A stretch of 64,000 bases of DNA, taken from Mariprofundus ferrooxydans PV-1. Lineage in GTDB: Bacteria > Pseudomonadota > Zetaproteobacteria > Mariprofundales > Mariprofundaceae. The notes under the pieces are model-generated. The model did no database searches. It was not told the origin of the DNA and was given only the letters and a program-made list of their open reading frames with translations. Made by a program: the position numbers and the translations under genes. Below, piece by piece: positions 53,051 through 63,300 of the stretch. The DNA lies in NCBI RefSeq assembly GCF_000153765.1, contig NZ_DS022295.1, forward strand, positions 1,079,460-1,143,459. Direction: 5' to 3'. The stretch's first letter is position 1, and the number at the start of each line of letters is the position of its first letter.

Positions 53051-55699
53051 TCAGCCAAGCGTGCGCAAGCGCTCCAGGCCGGCAGCCATATCGGCATGTT
53101 TGGTCCTGCTTTCATCCAGATCCGCCTGCACCTTGGCCACGACCGCATCCGGTGCATTATCGCGGAATTTCGGATTATTCAGCTTCCCCTCTCCCATCGC
53201 GATATCCTTCTGCAGGCGAGTCATATTCTTTTCCAGTCTGGCCATCTCTTCATCCACATTAATCAGTCCGGCCAGCGGCAGGAATACGCGCGCGCCTGCC
53301 AGTGGCGCCACTGCGGCTCCGTCAAGTTCACCGTCGGCAGCTAACCACTCCAGACTCTCTAGTCTGGCCAGACTCATCATCAACTGCTGTTGCCCTGCCA
53401 AATCCGTACGTACGGCATCACTCGCTGCAATAACAGCGGCAATACGCTTGCCGGGGTTCACATTCATCTCACCACGAATGGATCGGATTGCCGATACCAC
53501 TTCAATCACCTTGGTCATGCGACGCACGGCATCAGCATCGTGATCTGAACGCGGTGTATGCCAACTGGCAGTGACCAGACGTGCATCCGCCCCGTGCAGC
53601 TCCTGCCACAGCGTTTCGGTGATGTACGGGCAGATCGGATGCAACAGCTTCAACCACCCCTCCAGCGCCGTCAGCATCGCCGTGCGGGTCTCTGATATCA
53701 TGGTTTCATCATCGCTCCACAGAGCAACCTTGGCCGCCTCCACATACCAGTCGCAGTAGGTACCCCAGATAAAACTGTAGAGGGCGCCGGCCGCCTCATT
53801 GAAACGATACTCCTCCAGCGCCTTGTGCACCTCGGCTGCAGTTGTATCCAGCTCGGCCAGAATCCAGCGGTTTGCATCCAGCTGCGGACGCAGGCTTGCA
53901 TCCGGAACCGCATCAGCCCGATTCATGAAGACGAAGCGCGCTGCATTCCAGATCTTGTTCATGAAATTACGGTTGGACTCGATACGCGTCTCATCCAGTT
54001 TTACGTCACGACCCGGTGTCGCCATATGTGCCAGCGTAAAGCGCAACGCATCCGCACCATATTTACCGGTCATCTCCAGCGGATCAATCACATTGCCCTT
54101 GGACTTGGACATCTTCTGCCCTTCCGCATCGCGAATCAGCGCATGGATATAGATATCCCTGAACGGCACTTGGCCGGTGAACTTCATGCCCATCATAATC
54201 ATGCGGGCAACCCAGAAGAAGATAATATCAAAGCCTGTGACCAGCACATTGGTCGGATAAAACTGATCCATCTCAGGCGTTTTATCCGGCCAGCCCAATG
54301 TGGAGAAGGGCCACAGGCCGGATGAGAACCAGGTATCAAGCACATCCTCATCCTGACGAACAGATGCCGAGCCGCAGCCCTCGCAGCACTCGGGGGTCGC
54401 GCGGGAAACGGTGATATGATCGCAATCGCTGCAATACCATGCCGGAATCCGATGCCCCCACCAGAGCTGGCGGGAGATGCACCAGTCCTGGATGTTACGC
54501 ATCCACTCAAAATAGGTCTTTTCCCAGTACTGTGGCACGAAACGGATCTCGCCATCTTCTACTGCCTTGATCGCCGGCTCAGCCAGCGGCTTGATATCGA
54601 CATACCACTGATCGGTCAGATACGGCTCCAGCACCGCATGCGAGCGGTCGCCACGCCCGACCTGATGGGTATGATCTTCCACCTTGTGCAGCAGCCCTTC
54701 GGCATCCAGATCAGCCACCACATGCTCGCGCGCTTCATAGCGCTCCATACCGCGATATTTCTCGGGCACATGCTCATCATCGAGCATATGCGCTTTAGCA
54801 GTCAGGATATTGATCAGTGGAAGATCATGCCGTTTGCCGACGTCGTAATCGTTGAAATCATGCGCCGGCGTGATTTTCACGCAGCCGGTTCCAAACTCCG
54901 GATCGACATAGTCATCGGCAATCACCGGGATCGTGCGACCGGTAAGCGGCAGAATCAGCTCCTTACCGATCAGTGCCTGATACCGCTCATCATCCGGATG
55001 CACGGCCACGGCCGCATCACCGAACATTGTTTCCGGACGCGTGGTAGCCACAATCACATGTTTGGACGGATCATCGGCATACGGATAACACATATGCCAG
55101 AAGTGTCCCTGCTCCTCGACATGTTCCACTTCCAGATCAGAAACCGCCGTTTCCAGCACCGGGTCCCAGTTCACCAACCTCTTGCCGCGATAGATCAGCC
55201 CCTCTTCATAGAGCCGGACAAATACTTCACGCACCGAATGCGACAGCCCCTCATCCATGGTGAATCGCTCGCGCGACCAGTCGCACGATGCGCCCAGCTG
55301 CTTGAGCTGATTGACTATCGTGCCGCCGGAGTGCTCTTTCCACTCCCAGACCCGGTCAAGGAATCGCTCGCGGCCCAGATCGCGCCTGTGTACCCCCTCT
55401 TTATCCAGGATGCGTTCCACCACCATCTGGGTGGCAATACCTGCATGATCGGTACCCGGCTGCCAAAGAGTGGATTTCCCCTGCATTCGCTGCCAGCGAA
55501 TGAGCGTATCCTGAATGGTAAAGGTAAAGGCATGACCCATATGCAGGCTGCCGGTGACATTCGGCGGCGGAATCACAATACAGTAGGCATCATCACCATC
55601 AGCCTTGGGCCGAAATGCGTCGGAGCTAAGCCACTGGTCATTGATGGCAGGCTCAACCGCCTGTGGGTCGTAGGTTTTGGCAAGCTCATGCTGACTCAT
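53051..55699 (-). CDS. valS: valyl-tRNA synthetase
   Basis: This 882-residue class I aminoacyl-tRNA synthetase has the HIGH-type motif in PNVTGSLHMGHAFT (about 42-55), an editing domain in the middle, and the KMSKS motif in GQKMSKSKGNVIDP (about 520-533). It has a C-terminal coiled-coil tRNA arm (VDEEMARLEKNMTRLQKDI). ATG 55699 was chosen over 55735 because GGAAA precedes it and MSQHELAKTYDP is the family's N-terminus. It lies downstream of holC, PilZ and DUF2461 genes on the same strand, separated from them by about 265 AT-rich bases with no other feature. Confidence 0.96.
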   Translation of the reverse strand: MSQHELAKTYDPQAVEPAINDQWLSSDAFRPKADGDDAYCIVIPPPNVTGSLHMGHAFTFTIQDTLIRWQRMQGKSTLWQPGTDHAGIATQMVVERILDKEGVHRRDLGRERFLDRVWEWKEHSGGTIVNQLKQLGASCDWSRERFTMDEGLSHSVREVFVRLYEEGLIYRGKRLVNWDPVLETAVSDLEVEHVEEQGHFWHMCYPYADDPSKHVIVATTRPETMFGDAAVAVHPDDERYQALIGKELILPLTGRTIPVIADDYVDPEFGTGCVKITPAHDFNDYDVGKRHDLPLINILTAKAHMLDDEHVPEKYRGMERYEAREHVVADLDAEGLLHKVEDHTHQVGRGDRSHAVLEPYLTDQWYVDIKPLAEPAIKAVEDGEIRFVPQYWEKTYFEWMRNIQDWCISRQLWWGHRIPAWYCSDCDHITVSRATPECCEGCGSASVRQDEDVLDTWFSSGLWPFSTLGWPDKTPEMDQFYPTNVLVTGFDIIFFWVARMIMMGMKFTGQVPFRDIYIHALIRDAEGQKMSKSKGNVIDPLEMTGKYGADALRFTLAHMATPGRDVKLDETRIESNRNFMNKIWNAARFVFMNRADAVPDASLRPQLDANRWILAELDTTAAEVHKALEEYRFNEAAGALYSFIWGTYCDWYVEAAKVALWSDDETMISETRTAMLTALEGWLKLLHPICPYITETLWQELHGADARLVTASWHTPRSDHDADAVRRMTKVIEVVSAIRSIRGEMNVNPGKRIAAVIAASDAVRTDLAGQQQLMMSLARLESLEWLAADGELDGAAVAPLAGARVFLPLAGLINVDEEMARLEKNMTRLQKDIAMGEGKLNNPKFRDNAPDAVVAKVQADLDESRTKHADMAAGLERLRTLG

Positions 55700-55964
55700 G
55701 TGGTTTCCTTTGGATAACGAAATAGAGTTCGCCATGCTACGTGCTGCCGTCAGCCGGGCAACCGCTTAGTTCCAACACTCACAACTGCTTTCTCCGTCGC
55801 TGATTGCCTGCCCGGCAGAAATGTCGATACCTCTCAGCAACCGCGTGAATCTTATCCCTAATAAATATATGATGAATATCCGGATTATATATATGCCAAT
55901 GCCTGACACAGGTTCTTCATTATACAATTGATAAAAACAAAGAAAATACAGCATTTGACGTAGC

Positions 55965-56648
55965 CTAATACGGCAGGCGCAACGCCCGGCAGAGAAACTG
56001 CATTAACGGTGCAGCAGCAATGAAGTAGTCACAGGCGATATCGGCCAGGTCCGCCTGCTCGATCAGTACCGGCGCAATATCGCTGATACCGATAAAATCC
56101 TTGCGCCTGATATCCTCGATCAGCGGATGGGTTTTATCGAATCCCCGCGGCGCCGTTTTCAGACTGTCACCATCAAGATAAAACCAGCGGCTGAACGCTT
56201 CATCATCGCGTGCAGCCAACCAGAGATCGGGCTCATCGGCAATAAACTGCCGGATTTTCAACAAGGCATCGGCCGGCGGGTGCCAGATACCGGCTCCGAT
56301 AAAGCATTCGCTCGGGCTGATATGCATATAATAGCCGGGAGCATGCACATCCTTGCCCGCTTCGTGGCGGAACTGGATACCGATATTGGTTTTGTACGGT
56401 GTCTTGTCTTTGGAAAAGCGGCTGTCGCGATAAACCCGCATCAGGGATCCACCCATCTTGCGGGCATCCGCTCTGAAATGCGGCGAAAACTCAGGCAGGC
56501 GTTGGCCCACCGCTTCGATAAAACTGAGCGCCGGCTCCCTGACGTGCTGTTCATAACGTTGTTTGTTCTCATTGAACCAGTCGCGATTATTGTTCGCCGC
56601 CAAAGCTTCCAGATAAGCAATGGTGTCCGGGCTGAAACTCTCCGCCAT
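55965..56648 (-). CDS. DUF2461 (TIGR02453) family protein
   Basis: This 227-residue soluble protein shows the family pattern FNENKQRYEQHVREPALSFI near the N-terminus. RVYRDSRFSKDKTPYKTNIG and YYMHISPSECFIGAGIWHP follow. The function of the family is unknown. The start ATG overlaps the last base of the PilZ gene, so the two are coupled (holC-PilZ-DUF2461). Confidence 0.85.
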   Translation of the reverse strand: MAESFSPDTIAYLEALAANNNRDWFNENKQRYEQHVREPALSFIEAVGQRLPEFSPHFRADARKMGGSLMRVYRDSRFSKDKTPYKTNIGIQFRHEAGKDVHAPGYYMHISPSECFIGAGIWHPPADALLKIRQFIADEPDLWLAARDDEAFSRWFYLDGDSLKTAPRGFDKTHPLIEDIRRKDFIGISDIAPVLIEQADLADIACDYFIAAAPLMQFLCRALRLPY

Positions 56649-57079
56649 CAGTTCAAACCGAACTCTACTGCATATTTAGCAATCCACTCTCTTGCGGCCT
56701 CTTCGGGTGTGATTTGCCGCCCACGGCTCACCTCCTGCTTGCGATAGTTTTCAATCTGGCAGACCTGCTCCACCAGCCGGGCCTTGAACAAGCCCTGCTG
56801 ATCCTTGAAGCTGACACCGACTTCAAAACCATCTGCCTCCTCCTGGCTCCAGCACACCGTACATGTCTCTTTAAACGGAGGATGGACATGCGGAATGGCG
56901 AGAATCAACATCGCACCGGGCATCAGAGCTACATTGGTCCGGAATGAGATGCCACCTTTACCGACATCCCTCACCTGCACATCCGATAATAACGGACTGG
57001 ACTGCGGATAGATTTGTATCGGTATCTCCACCGGATGACGGATAAAGGAGCGGCGATCTTCCTGCCTGGTCATGGTCAT
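56648..57079 (-). CDS. PilZ-domain protein with EEAAxEWI tail
   Basis: The 143-residue protein has an N-terminal PilZ domain with the c-di-GMP motif in RRSFIRHPVEIPI (RxxxR-type) and the later VRDVGKGGISFRT (D/NxSxxG-like). Probable c-di-GMP binding links it to surface or motility control. The last 35 residues (CQIENYRKQE, then PEEAAREWIAKYAVEF) match a stand-alone small protein at 30369-30560. It overlaps holC upstream by four bases and DUF2461 downstream by one. Confidence 0.85.
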   Translation of the reverse strand: MTMTRQEDRRSFIRHPVEIPIQIYPQSSPLLSDVQVRDVGKGGISFRTNVALMPGAMLILAIPHVHPPFKETCTVCWSQEEADGFEVGVSFKDQQGLFKARLVEQVCQIENYRKQEVSRGRQITPEEAAREWIAKYAVEFGLN

Positions 57080-57516
57080 GTTTTGCTACCCAGATATTTC
57101 GGGTCGAGCCCCATCTGGCTATAGGTGCGGAAACGCTCGCGTGCCGCCTGTTTCAATCCTTCGTCCCAGCCATCGACGAAATCAACCAGATGGGCAAAGC
57201 CGGATATATCAGGCGGCACTTCCAGTCCACCATTAATAAGCACCGCGGGATTGTTATCACGAATGATCGAGGTCGCCAGCAGGATCGGTTGCCGGGCATT
57301 CTGTGCAGTATCATTGCCGGCCACGGCATGGGCCAGAAAGGATTCTGGATGGATCGTCCAGAGGCGCTCATCCAACTGGGCTGCAAAACCGGGATCCGGA
57401 CAGAGCACCAGCAAGGATGGCGTCAGACGGTTGCGTCGGAGCAGCAGCCGGGCAATTCCTTCCACCCGATCCGGATTTTCCAGCAACTCAAAATGCACGC
57501 GCATATCACTGCTCAT
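57076..57516 (-). CDS. holC: DNA polymerase III chi subunit
   Basis: This 146-residue protein joins the clamp loader to single-strand-binding protein. Typical are RVHFELLENPDRVEGIARLL at the start and the C-terminal VDFVDGWDEGLKQAARERFRTY. holC usually lies close to valS, and here only two small genes intervene. ATG 57516 lies within the end of the PAP2 gene (overlap), with a possible later start at 57504. Confidence 0.85.
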   Translation of the reverse strand: MSSDMRVHFELLENPDRVEGIARLLLRRNRLTPSLLVLCPDPGFAAQLDERLWTIHPESFLAHAVAGNDTAQNARQPILLATSIIRDNNPAVLINGGLEVPPDISGFAHLVDFVDGWDEGLKQAARERFRTYSQMGLDPKYLGSKT

Positions 57517-58210
57517 GGGCAAGCCGCTCCTTCCACACATGCATCAGCACCATCAGCGCCGCCACCGGTAGCGCCACGGCCAGCGGCTGAGCCGTAGACG
57601 GCTGCATATGGTAGCCCAGCCCCAGCACGGCCGCCTCCACCGCCACAATCAAACCGGGAATCTTCCAGGCCCACTGCGATTGCAGCCAGCGTTCGACGGG
57701 CCAGGAGCCCGACCAGCGCCACAGTATCCACATCGTCACTACACCGATGCCGAGGCCTGTCATCACATCGGTCGGGAAATGAACACCGCCATACACTCTG
57801 CCGATAGCCGCCAGCACGAACAGCCCACCCACACTCCAGCTGCGCCACGATTTCACCGACCAGAGCAAAAAAGCCACCAGCAGCATTACTCCGTCGGAGG
57901 TCGCATGACCGGATGGAAAGCTGTGCGATGTCAGCGTTGAGCCCAATACATGTACATGCTCCAGCAGTGCAGGCGGACGCGGCATATCAAACATATGTTT
58001 AATTACCTGCGTAATCAGGCCGGATAACAGGTAGGCAATCAGGGCGGCAATCCCCAGCCGCAGGCGAAACAGCATGAGCAGCGAGCATAACAGTGCCACG
58101 ACCAGACCATCCCCCAGCCCGCTGAGCACACCGAAGAAGAGGTCGCCGGCAGGCGTATGAGCATTATTGATCATGTGAAACAACGGATATGGATCGCTGG
58201 CAGTTTGCAT
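57506..58210 (-). CDS. PAP2-family membrane phosphatase
   Basis: About 234 residues with six hydrophobic segments. The tripartite PAP2 site is present: KHMFDMPRPP, then SHSFPSGHATSDG, then GRVYGGVHFPTDV. Such enzymes dephosphorylate undecaprenyl pyrophosphate, phosphatidylglycerol phosphate or lipid A, with the active site on the periplasmic side. The specificity is open. The start is placed at MQTASDP (58210), with an in-frame ATG further upstream (58264) less likely. It heads the PAP2-holC-PilZ-DUF2461 run. The roughly 300 bases to the right hold no other gene. Confidence 0.8.
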   Translation of the reverse strand: MQTASDPYPLFHMINNAHTPAGDLFFGVLSGLGDGLVVALLCSLLMLFRLRLGIAALIAYLLSGLITQVIKHMFDMPRPPALLEHVHVLGSTLTSHSFPSGHATSDGVMLLVAFLLWSVKSWRSWSVGGLFVLAAIGRVYGGVHFPTDVMTGLGIGVVTMWILWRWSGSWPVERWLQSQWAWKIPGLIVAVEAAVLGLGYHMQPSTAQPLAVALPVAALMVLMHVWKERLAHEQ

Positions 58211-58509
58211 AGGGTGGAGACTAGAAGCCTGTCGAACGCAGGGCAACACAGACCCGGCTATCAATCACCCCGCCGATGCAACGCAGAAGCAAATGCTACT
58301 GCTGTGCCCGCTAGCGAAAATGGCATCACCATCGCTTCATCCCGCGTTGCAAGAAAACAGCTTGGCTGGCAGCAAAGAGTGATTGCGCACATATCTCCGG
58401 CCTTTGAATGGATCCGAAAACCCGCGACTTGCCATCGTTTGGTGCCTCAAGCATGCTCCCGAGAGAGGCTTTAACCTCAACACTATTTGGAAATACAGGG
58501 GCGCATGTC

Positions 58510-58914
58510 ATGCAGGACGAAACTCGGATGATCAGGCTGGTTGTATGCGGGGCACATATGAGTGGCATGGGCTTGAACAGTCAGCTCACAAACCTCGGGG
58601 CGAGGCTGGAAACAGCCACCGAAACCGCTCCCGTTTACCGATTTTATGCTCTGGCAGGAGAGCCCAAACGGCCGGGCCTGATCAGGACGGGAGAGAAGGA
58701 TGGTCATGCCATCAAGGTCGAGGTCTGGCTGGTCCCCTCAGCAAATCTCGGCGCTTTTGCCATGCTGATTCCGTCGCCGCTATGTCTGGGCACCGTATAC
58801 CTGCAAGGCGGAGAAAGCGCGCTGGGCTTTCTCTGCGAGCCAATCGGCATTCAGGGAGCCACGGAGATTACCCATATGGCAAGCTGGCGCACCTATCTGA
58901 ACACCCTGCAATGA
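58510..58914 (+). CDS. stand-alone allophanate hydrolase C-terminal domain
   Basis: This 134-residue protein matches the C-terminal domain of allophanate hydrolases (AtzF/DUR1,2 type). LVVCGAHMSGMGLNSQLTNLG opens it, YRFYAL and IKVEVWLVP follow, and GFLCEP lies near the end. Normally this domain is fused behind the amidase domain. Here the amidase gene lies on the opposite strand, tail to tail, 54 bases away, and lacks it. ATG 58510 has AGGGG ahead, so it looks like a working gene of its own. In-frame extension to 58408 is possible. Confidence 0.75.
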   Translation: MQDETRMIRLVVCGAHMSGMGLNSQLTNLGARLETATETAPVYRFYALAGEPKRPGLIRTGEKDGHAIKVEVWLVPSANLGAFAMLIPSPLCLGTVYLQGGESALGFLCEPIGIQGATEITHMASWRTYLNTLQ

Positions 58915-58921
58915 CAAGCCT

Positions 58922-58954
58922 GGAAAGCCGGCATACGTAAGTGCCGGCTTTTCT
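58922..58954. terminator. bidirectional terminator between the two allophanate hydrolase genes
   Basis: AAAGCCGGCA and TGCCGGCTTT form a ten-base stem around TACGTAAG, with TTTTC on the plus side and weaker T content on the minus side. It sits between converging stop codons. Confidence 0.75.
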
Positions 58955-58967
58955 CATCCCTGCGCCA

Positions 58968-60302
58968 TTACTCCAGCACTCTGCGACCCAGTGCGAGTAG
59001 CGCCCTGTCGTGAAATGCCGGTGCAAACAACGTGATGCCGAAGGGTAGACCGTCGGGCTGAAAACCTGCCGGCACAGCCAGAGCACTCAGATCCAGCAGA
59101 TTCATGAAATTGGTATAGTAACCGAGATTTGAATTAAGACGGATCGGATCGGCCTCAACTTCGGCCAGAGTATAGATAGTGCCGGCTGTCGGGGTTACCA
59201 CGCAATCCACCGCAGCCAGAATCTCCGCCGTAACCTGCCTCAGCTCCTCAAGCCGGTACATCGCCTTGAAGGCATCGACCGCCCCGATATCCCTGCCCGG
59301 TTCGATAATCGCACGCGTGACCGGCCACAGCGCATCCGCATGTGTCTCGATGAAATCCTCGATAGCAACATAGCGCTCGGCCACCCACGGACCCTCATAG
59401 AGCAGTCGGGCAGTCTCAAGAAATGGAGCAAAATCGATATCGACGCGTTTGCCTCCGTCGGCCTCCAGTTTCTCTACAGCCCGGTAGTACAGGGCTTCGG
59501 CATGGCTGTTGCCGAAGAATTCAAGTGTCGAAGCTTGCGGCACACCGAACGTAAAGCTTTCGCTATCAACAACGGTCTCTGAAATCACCGGATTTTTGCG
59601 TGAGTAAGCGTCCGCGGCATCGTAACCTTCTGTAATCTTCAACAACGTTTCCCCATCCTTAAGGTTCAGCGCAAAAATGGATACGCAATCGAGCGAACGA
59701 CATGCGGGTACGACGCCACTGGTACTGAGTAAGCCCTTGGTGGGCTTGATGCCGATCAGGTTATTGAAGGCTGCCGGCACCCGACCGGAGCCGGCTGTAT
59801 CGGTTCCCAGCGAAAAGGAAGCCAGACCTTTGGCCACTGAGACGGCCGAACCGGAGCTGGAGCCGCCGGAGATATAGGTCGGATCCATGCTGTTACGTGT
59901 CGCGCCAAAGGGCGATCGCGTTCCAACCAGCCCGGTAGCAAACTGATCCAGATTGCTCTTGCCGACCGGAATCGCACCTGCATCAAGCAGCCGCTGTACC
60001 ACAAGCGAGGAATTTTTCGGGATATAGGCGTACTCGGGACAGCCCGCCGTGGTAGGGATACCGGCCAGATCGATATTATCCTTAATGGCAAATGGAATAC
60101 CGTAAAGCGGCAGACTATCCGGACTCTGCCCTTCCAGCCGCTGCAGCCAGGGCTCCACTTCGTCAGCAGAGAGCGGGTGAATCCAGATATTGTCACCCCG
60201 GCACGCTTCGCTACGCCTGCGGATTTCAGCCATCACCGATGCAGGCGTTATCTCACCACGACGGTAGCGGGAGAGCAGGCTGGCTATAGAGAGGTCAATC
60301 AT
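58968..60302 (-). CDS. atzF: allophanate hydrolase, amidase domain only
   Basis: The 444-residue protein is an amidase-signature enzyme with the full Ser-cisSer-Lys triad: Lys74 in FAIKDNIDLAG, Ser148/149 in GGSSSGSA and Ser172 in GTDTAGSGR. It hydrolyses allophanate to ammonia and CO2. Classical AtzF is about 600 residues. The C-terminal domain is missing here and is found as a separate convergent gene. The ATG overlaps the carboxylase stop as ATGA, so the two are co-translated. Confidence 0.9.
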   Translation of the reverse strand: MIDLSIASLLSRYRRGEITPASVMAEIRRRSEACRGDNIWIHPLSADEVEPWLQRLEGQSPDSLPLYGIPFAIKDNIDLAGIPTTAGCPEYAYIPKNSSLVVQRLLDAGAIPVGKSNLDQFATGLVGTRSPFGATRNSMDPTYISGGSSSGSAVSVAKGLASFSLGTDTAGSGRVPAAFNNLIGIKPTKGLLSTSGVVPACRSLDCVSIFALNLKDGETLLKITEGYDAADAYSRKNPVISETVVDSESFTFGVPQASTLEFFGNSHAEALYYRAVEKLEADGGKRVDIDFAPFLETARLLYEGPWVAERYVAIEDFIETHADALWPVTRAIIEPGRDIGAVDAFKAMYRLEELRQVTAEILAAVDCVVTPTAGTIYTLAEVEADPIRLNSNLGYYTNFMNLLDLSALAVPAGFQPDGLPFGITLFAPAFHDRALLALGRRVLE

Positions 60303-63300
60303 GATGCCTCCCCGGCAATAACAATCAGGCTCTGCCCGGCCGCTACCAGACCGCTGTTGACCAGAACCCGGCTCACCGTGCCGCTGCAGGGCGCCGGGAC
60401 AGGTACTTCCATCTTCATTGATTCGACGATAATCAGCGTATCCCCCTCCTCTACTTCCTGCCCCTCTTCCACCACGACCTTCCAGATATTACCGTGTACC
60501 GGGCTGGCTGCAGCCTCTTCCCCTGATTGCAGACTCAGCTGCTCAGCCGGCTTCTCCTCTTCTGCCGTAACACTGGCATAATTCGACTGCCCGCTGGCCT
60601 CCCAGCGCGCGCGCTCCTCATCGAATGCCTGCTGCTGACGCTGTTTGAAGCTGCGGATACCTGCATCATTCTCCTGCAGAAATGCCTTGTACTGTTTCAG
60701 GCTGAAGCTCGTCGGCTCAATTTTGAGCTGGCAGAGACCGAGCGGAAAATCCTCGCGCATCTGCATCAGCTCTTCATGTGTCACCGGATAAAAGCGGATT
60801 TGGTCAAAGAAACGCAACAGCCATGGCTTTTGTTCGATGAAGGCGTCCGTTTGCCGGTAGGTGTTCCAAACCTGGGTTGTACGCCCGACAAACTGGTAAC
60901 CACCCGGTCCCTCCATGCCATAAACACACATATAAGAGCCGCCGATACCGACGGCATTCTCCGGCGTCCAGGTCCGGGCCGGATTGTATTTGGTCGTCAC
61001 CAGCCGATGGCGCGGATCAAGCGGCGTCGCCACGGGCGCCCCCAGATAGACATCCCCCAGTCCCAGCACCAGATAACTGGCATCAAAAACGATGCGCTTA
61101 ACCTCGTCAATACTGTCCAGACCGTTGATACGACGGATAAACTCGATATTGCTCGGGCACCACGGCGCATCCTTGCGCACCGACTGCATATACTTCTCAA
61201 TAGCCAGTCGAGTCTGCTCATCATCCCAGGATAGCGGCAGATGAACAATGCGTGACGGCAGTTCCAGATTTTCAATATCGGTCTGTTCGACTTCTGCCTG
61301 CTGCAATAATGCCAGCAGCTTTTCCCTCGGCAGGCGCAGATTATCGAAATGGATCTGCAGTGAACGGATGCCGGGAGTCAGGTCGATAATCCCCTCGACA
61401 TTGCGCATCCGTATCCACTGCATCAGGGCATGAGCGCGAAAGCGTAGCTCCAGATCCAGTTTTGCCTCACCGAATTCAACCAGAATATTGTCATCACCGG
61501 CCTGACGATAGGTTACGGCAACGCGGTCCCCTTCCCCCTCAACCCGCCTCAAAACCGGCGTACCCGGCTCTTCGAGCGGCTGCCAGAGTGATGAAACAGG
61601 TTGCAGATGCTCGATCTGAGCCAGCTGCTCTTTTTCAAGCACTACGGCCGTAGCCTCATCAACAGCAATAAATCGCACCCTGTCGCCAGGCTTGAGCTGC
61701 CCCATCTTCCACAGATCGGCCTTGATGATGGTGGCAGGACAGACGAAGCCACCGAGACTGGGCCCGTCCGGACCGAGGATAATCGGCATGTCGCCGGTAA
61801 AGTCAATCGTACCCACGGCATAGGCATTGTCGTGAATGTTCGATGGGTGAAGGCCAGCCTCGCCGCCATCGCTTCTTGCCCATGCAGGTCTCGGGCCGAC
61901 CAGACGAACGCCGGTACGGCTGGAGTTGTAGTGTACCTCCCAGTCGGTGGCGAAAAACATCTCGATGTCGGCATCGGTAAAGAAGTCAGGCGCCCCGTGC
62001 GGTCCATAGAGCACACGGATATGAAGATGTTCATCCTGCCCCGGAATCAGAGCGGCAGGCAGTGCCGGTTCATCACCCGCAGGCAGAGCCGGCTTGATAT
62101 GCAGTTTGTCCCCCACCCTCAGCGCCCTGCCGCAATGGCCACCGAAACCGCCGAGCGTAAAGGTCGACTTGCTGCCCAGATAATCCGGCACCTGAAAGCC
62201 ATGCGCCACACAGAGATAACTGCGCTGCCCGGCATCCTCTACTGCCCCGATTTTCAGTACGTCCCCCGCCTTGACTGCAACAGCCTGCCAGAATGGTACA
62301 GCTGCCCCGTTCAGCGTTGCTTTCATCCGGGCTCCGGTCAGGGCAAACACCGAATCGGCATTGAACTTCAGGGTAGGACCGGAAACGGTAATCTCCAGCC
62401 CCGCCGCATTCTCATCGTTACCCAGCAGGCGGGTTCCAAGCCTGAAGGCATAATTATCTATCGGTCCGGAAGGTGGCACGCCAACATCCCAGTAACCGAG
62501 TCGTCCCGGGTAATCCTGCAGCATCGACTGCGTACCTGCATTGAGCACCTCAATGGAGTGTTCTTCATAAACAAAACTGTTGAGATAACGGGTATAGGCC
62601 CGGCCTTCGATGAACTGGTCATCCACGACCACCTGCCTGAGGTAGTTCAGATTGGTTTCAACCCCGGCAATTGCGGTGTGGTGCAGGGCTGCGGACAGGT
62701 GCTCTACAGCCTCCTCGCGCGATGCCGCCTTGACGATCAGCTTGCCCAGCATCGGATCATAATAGGGCGGCACCTCGACTCCGGCGGCAATCCAGGTATC
62801 GAATCGGGTCTTCCCGGGCAGCACCACATGATTAATCATACCGGCTGAAGGGCGGAACTCCTTGCCCGGATCCTCGGCGTAAATACGCGCCTGGATGGCG
62901 TGGCCCACGGGCGCATGCCGGTAATCCCTGATAAACGCCGATTCACCGGCTGCCAGCCGTATCATCCACTCGACCAGATCCACACCTGTCACCTCTTCGG
63001 TAACACCGTGCTCCACCTGCAGGCGTGTATTGACCTCAAGAAAGTAGAATGATTCGCTGTTGGGATCGTAAATAAATTCAACTGTGCCGGCCGAGCGGTA
63101 TTCTACCGCTTCGCCGAGACGGACCGCCGTGTCCATCATCGCTGCACGCACAGCATCGCTGATATTGGGTGCCGGACTCTCCTCCAGCACCTTCTGGTTA
63201 CGCCGCTGCGTCGAGCAATCCCGTTCTCCCAGCGCTGTTACGAAACCCTTGCCGTCACCGAAAATCTGTACCTCGATATGGCGTGCATGTTCTATATATT

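Noticed and set aside
61601..62848. 415-codon open frame on the plus strand
   Set aside because: It lies wholly inside the carboxylase gene on the other strand, whose domains are intact.
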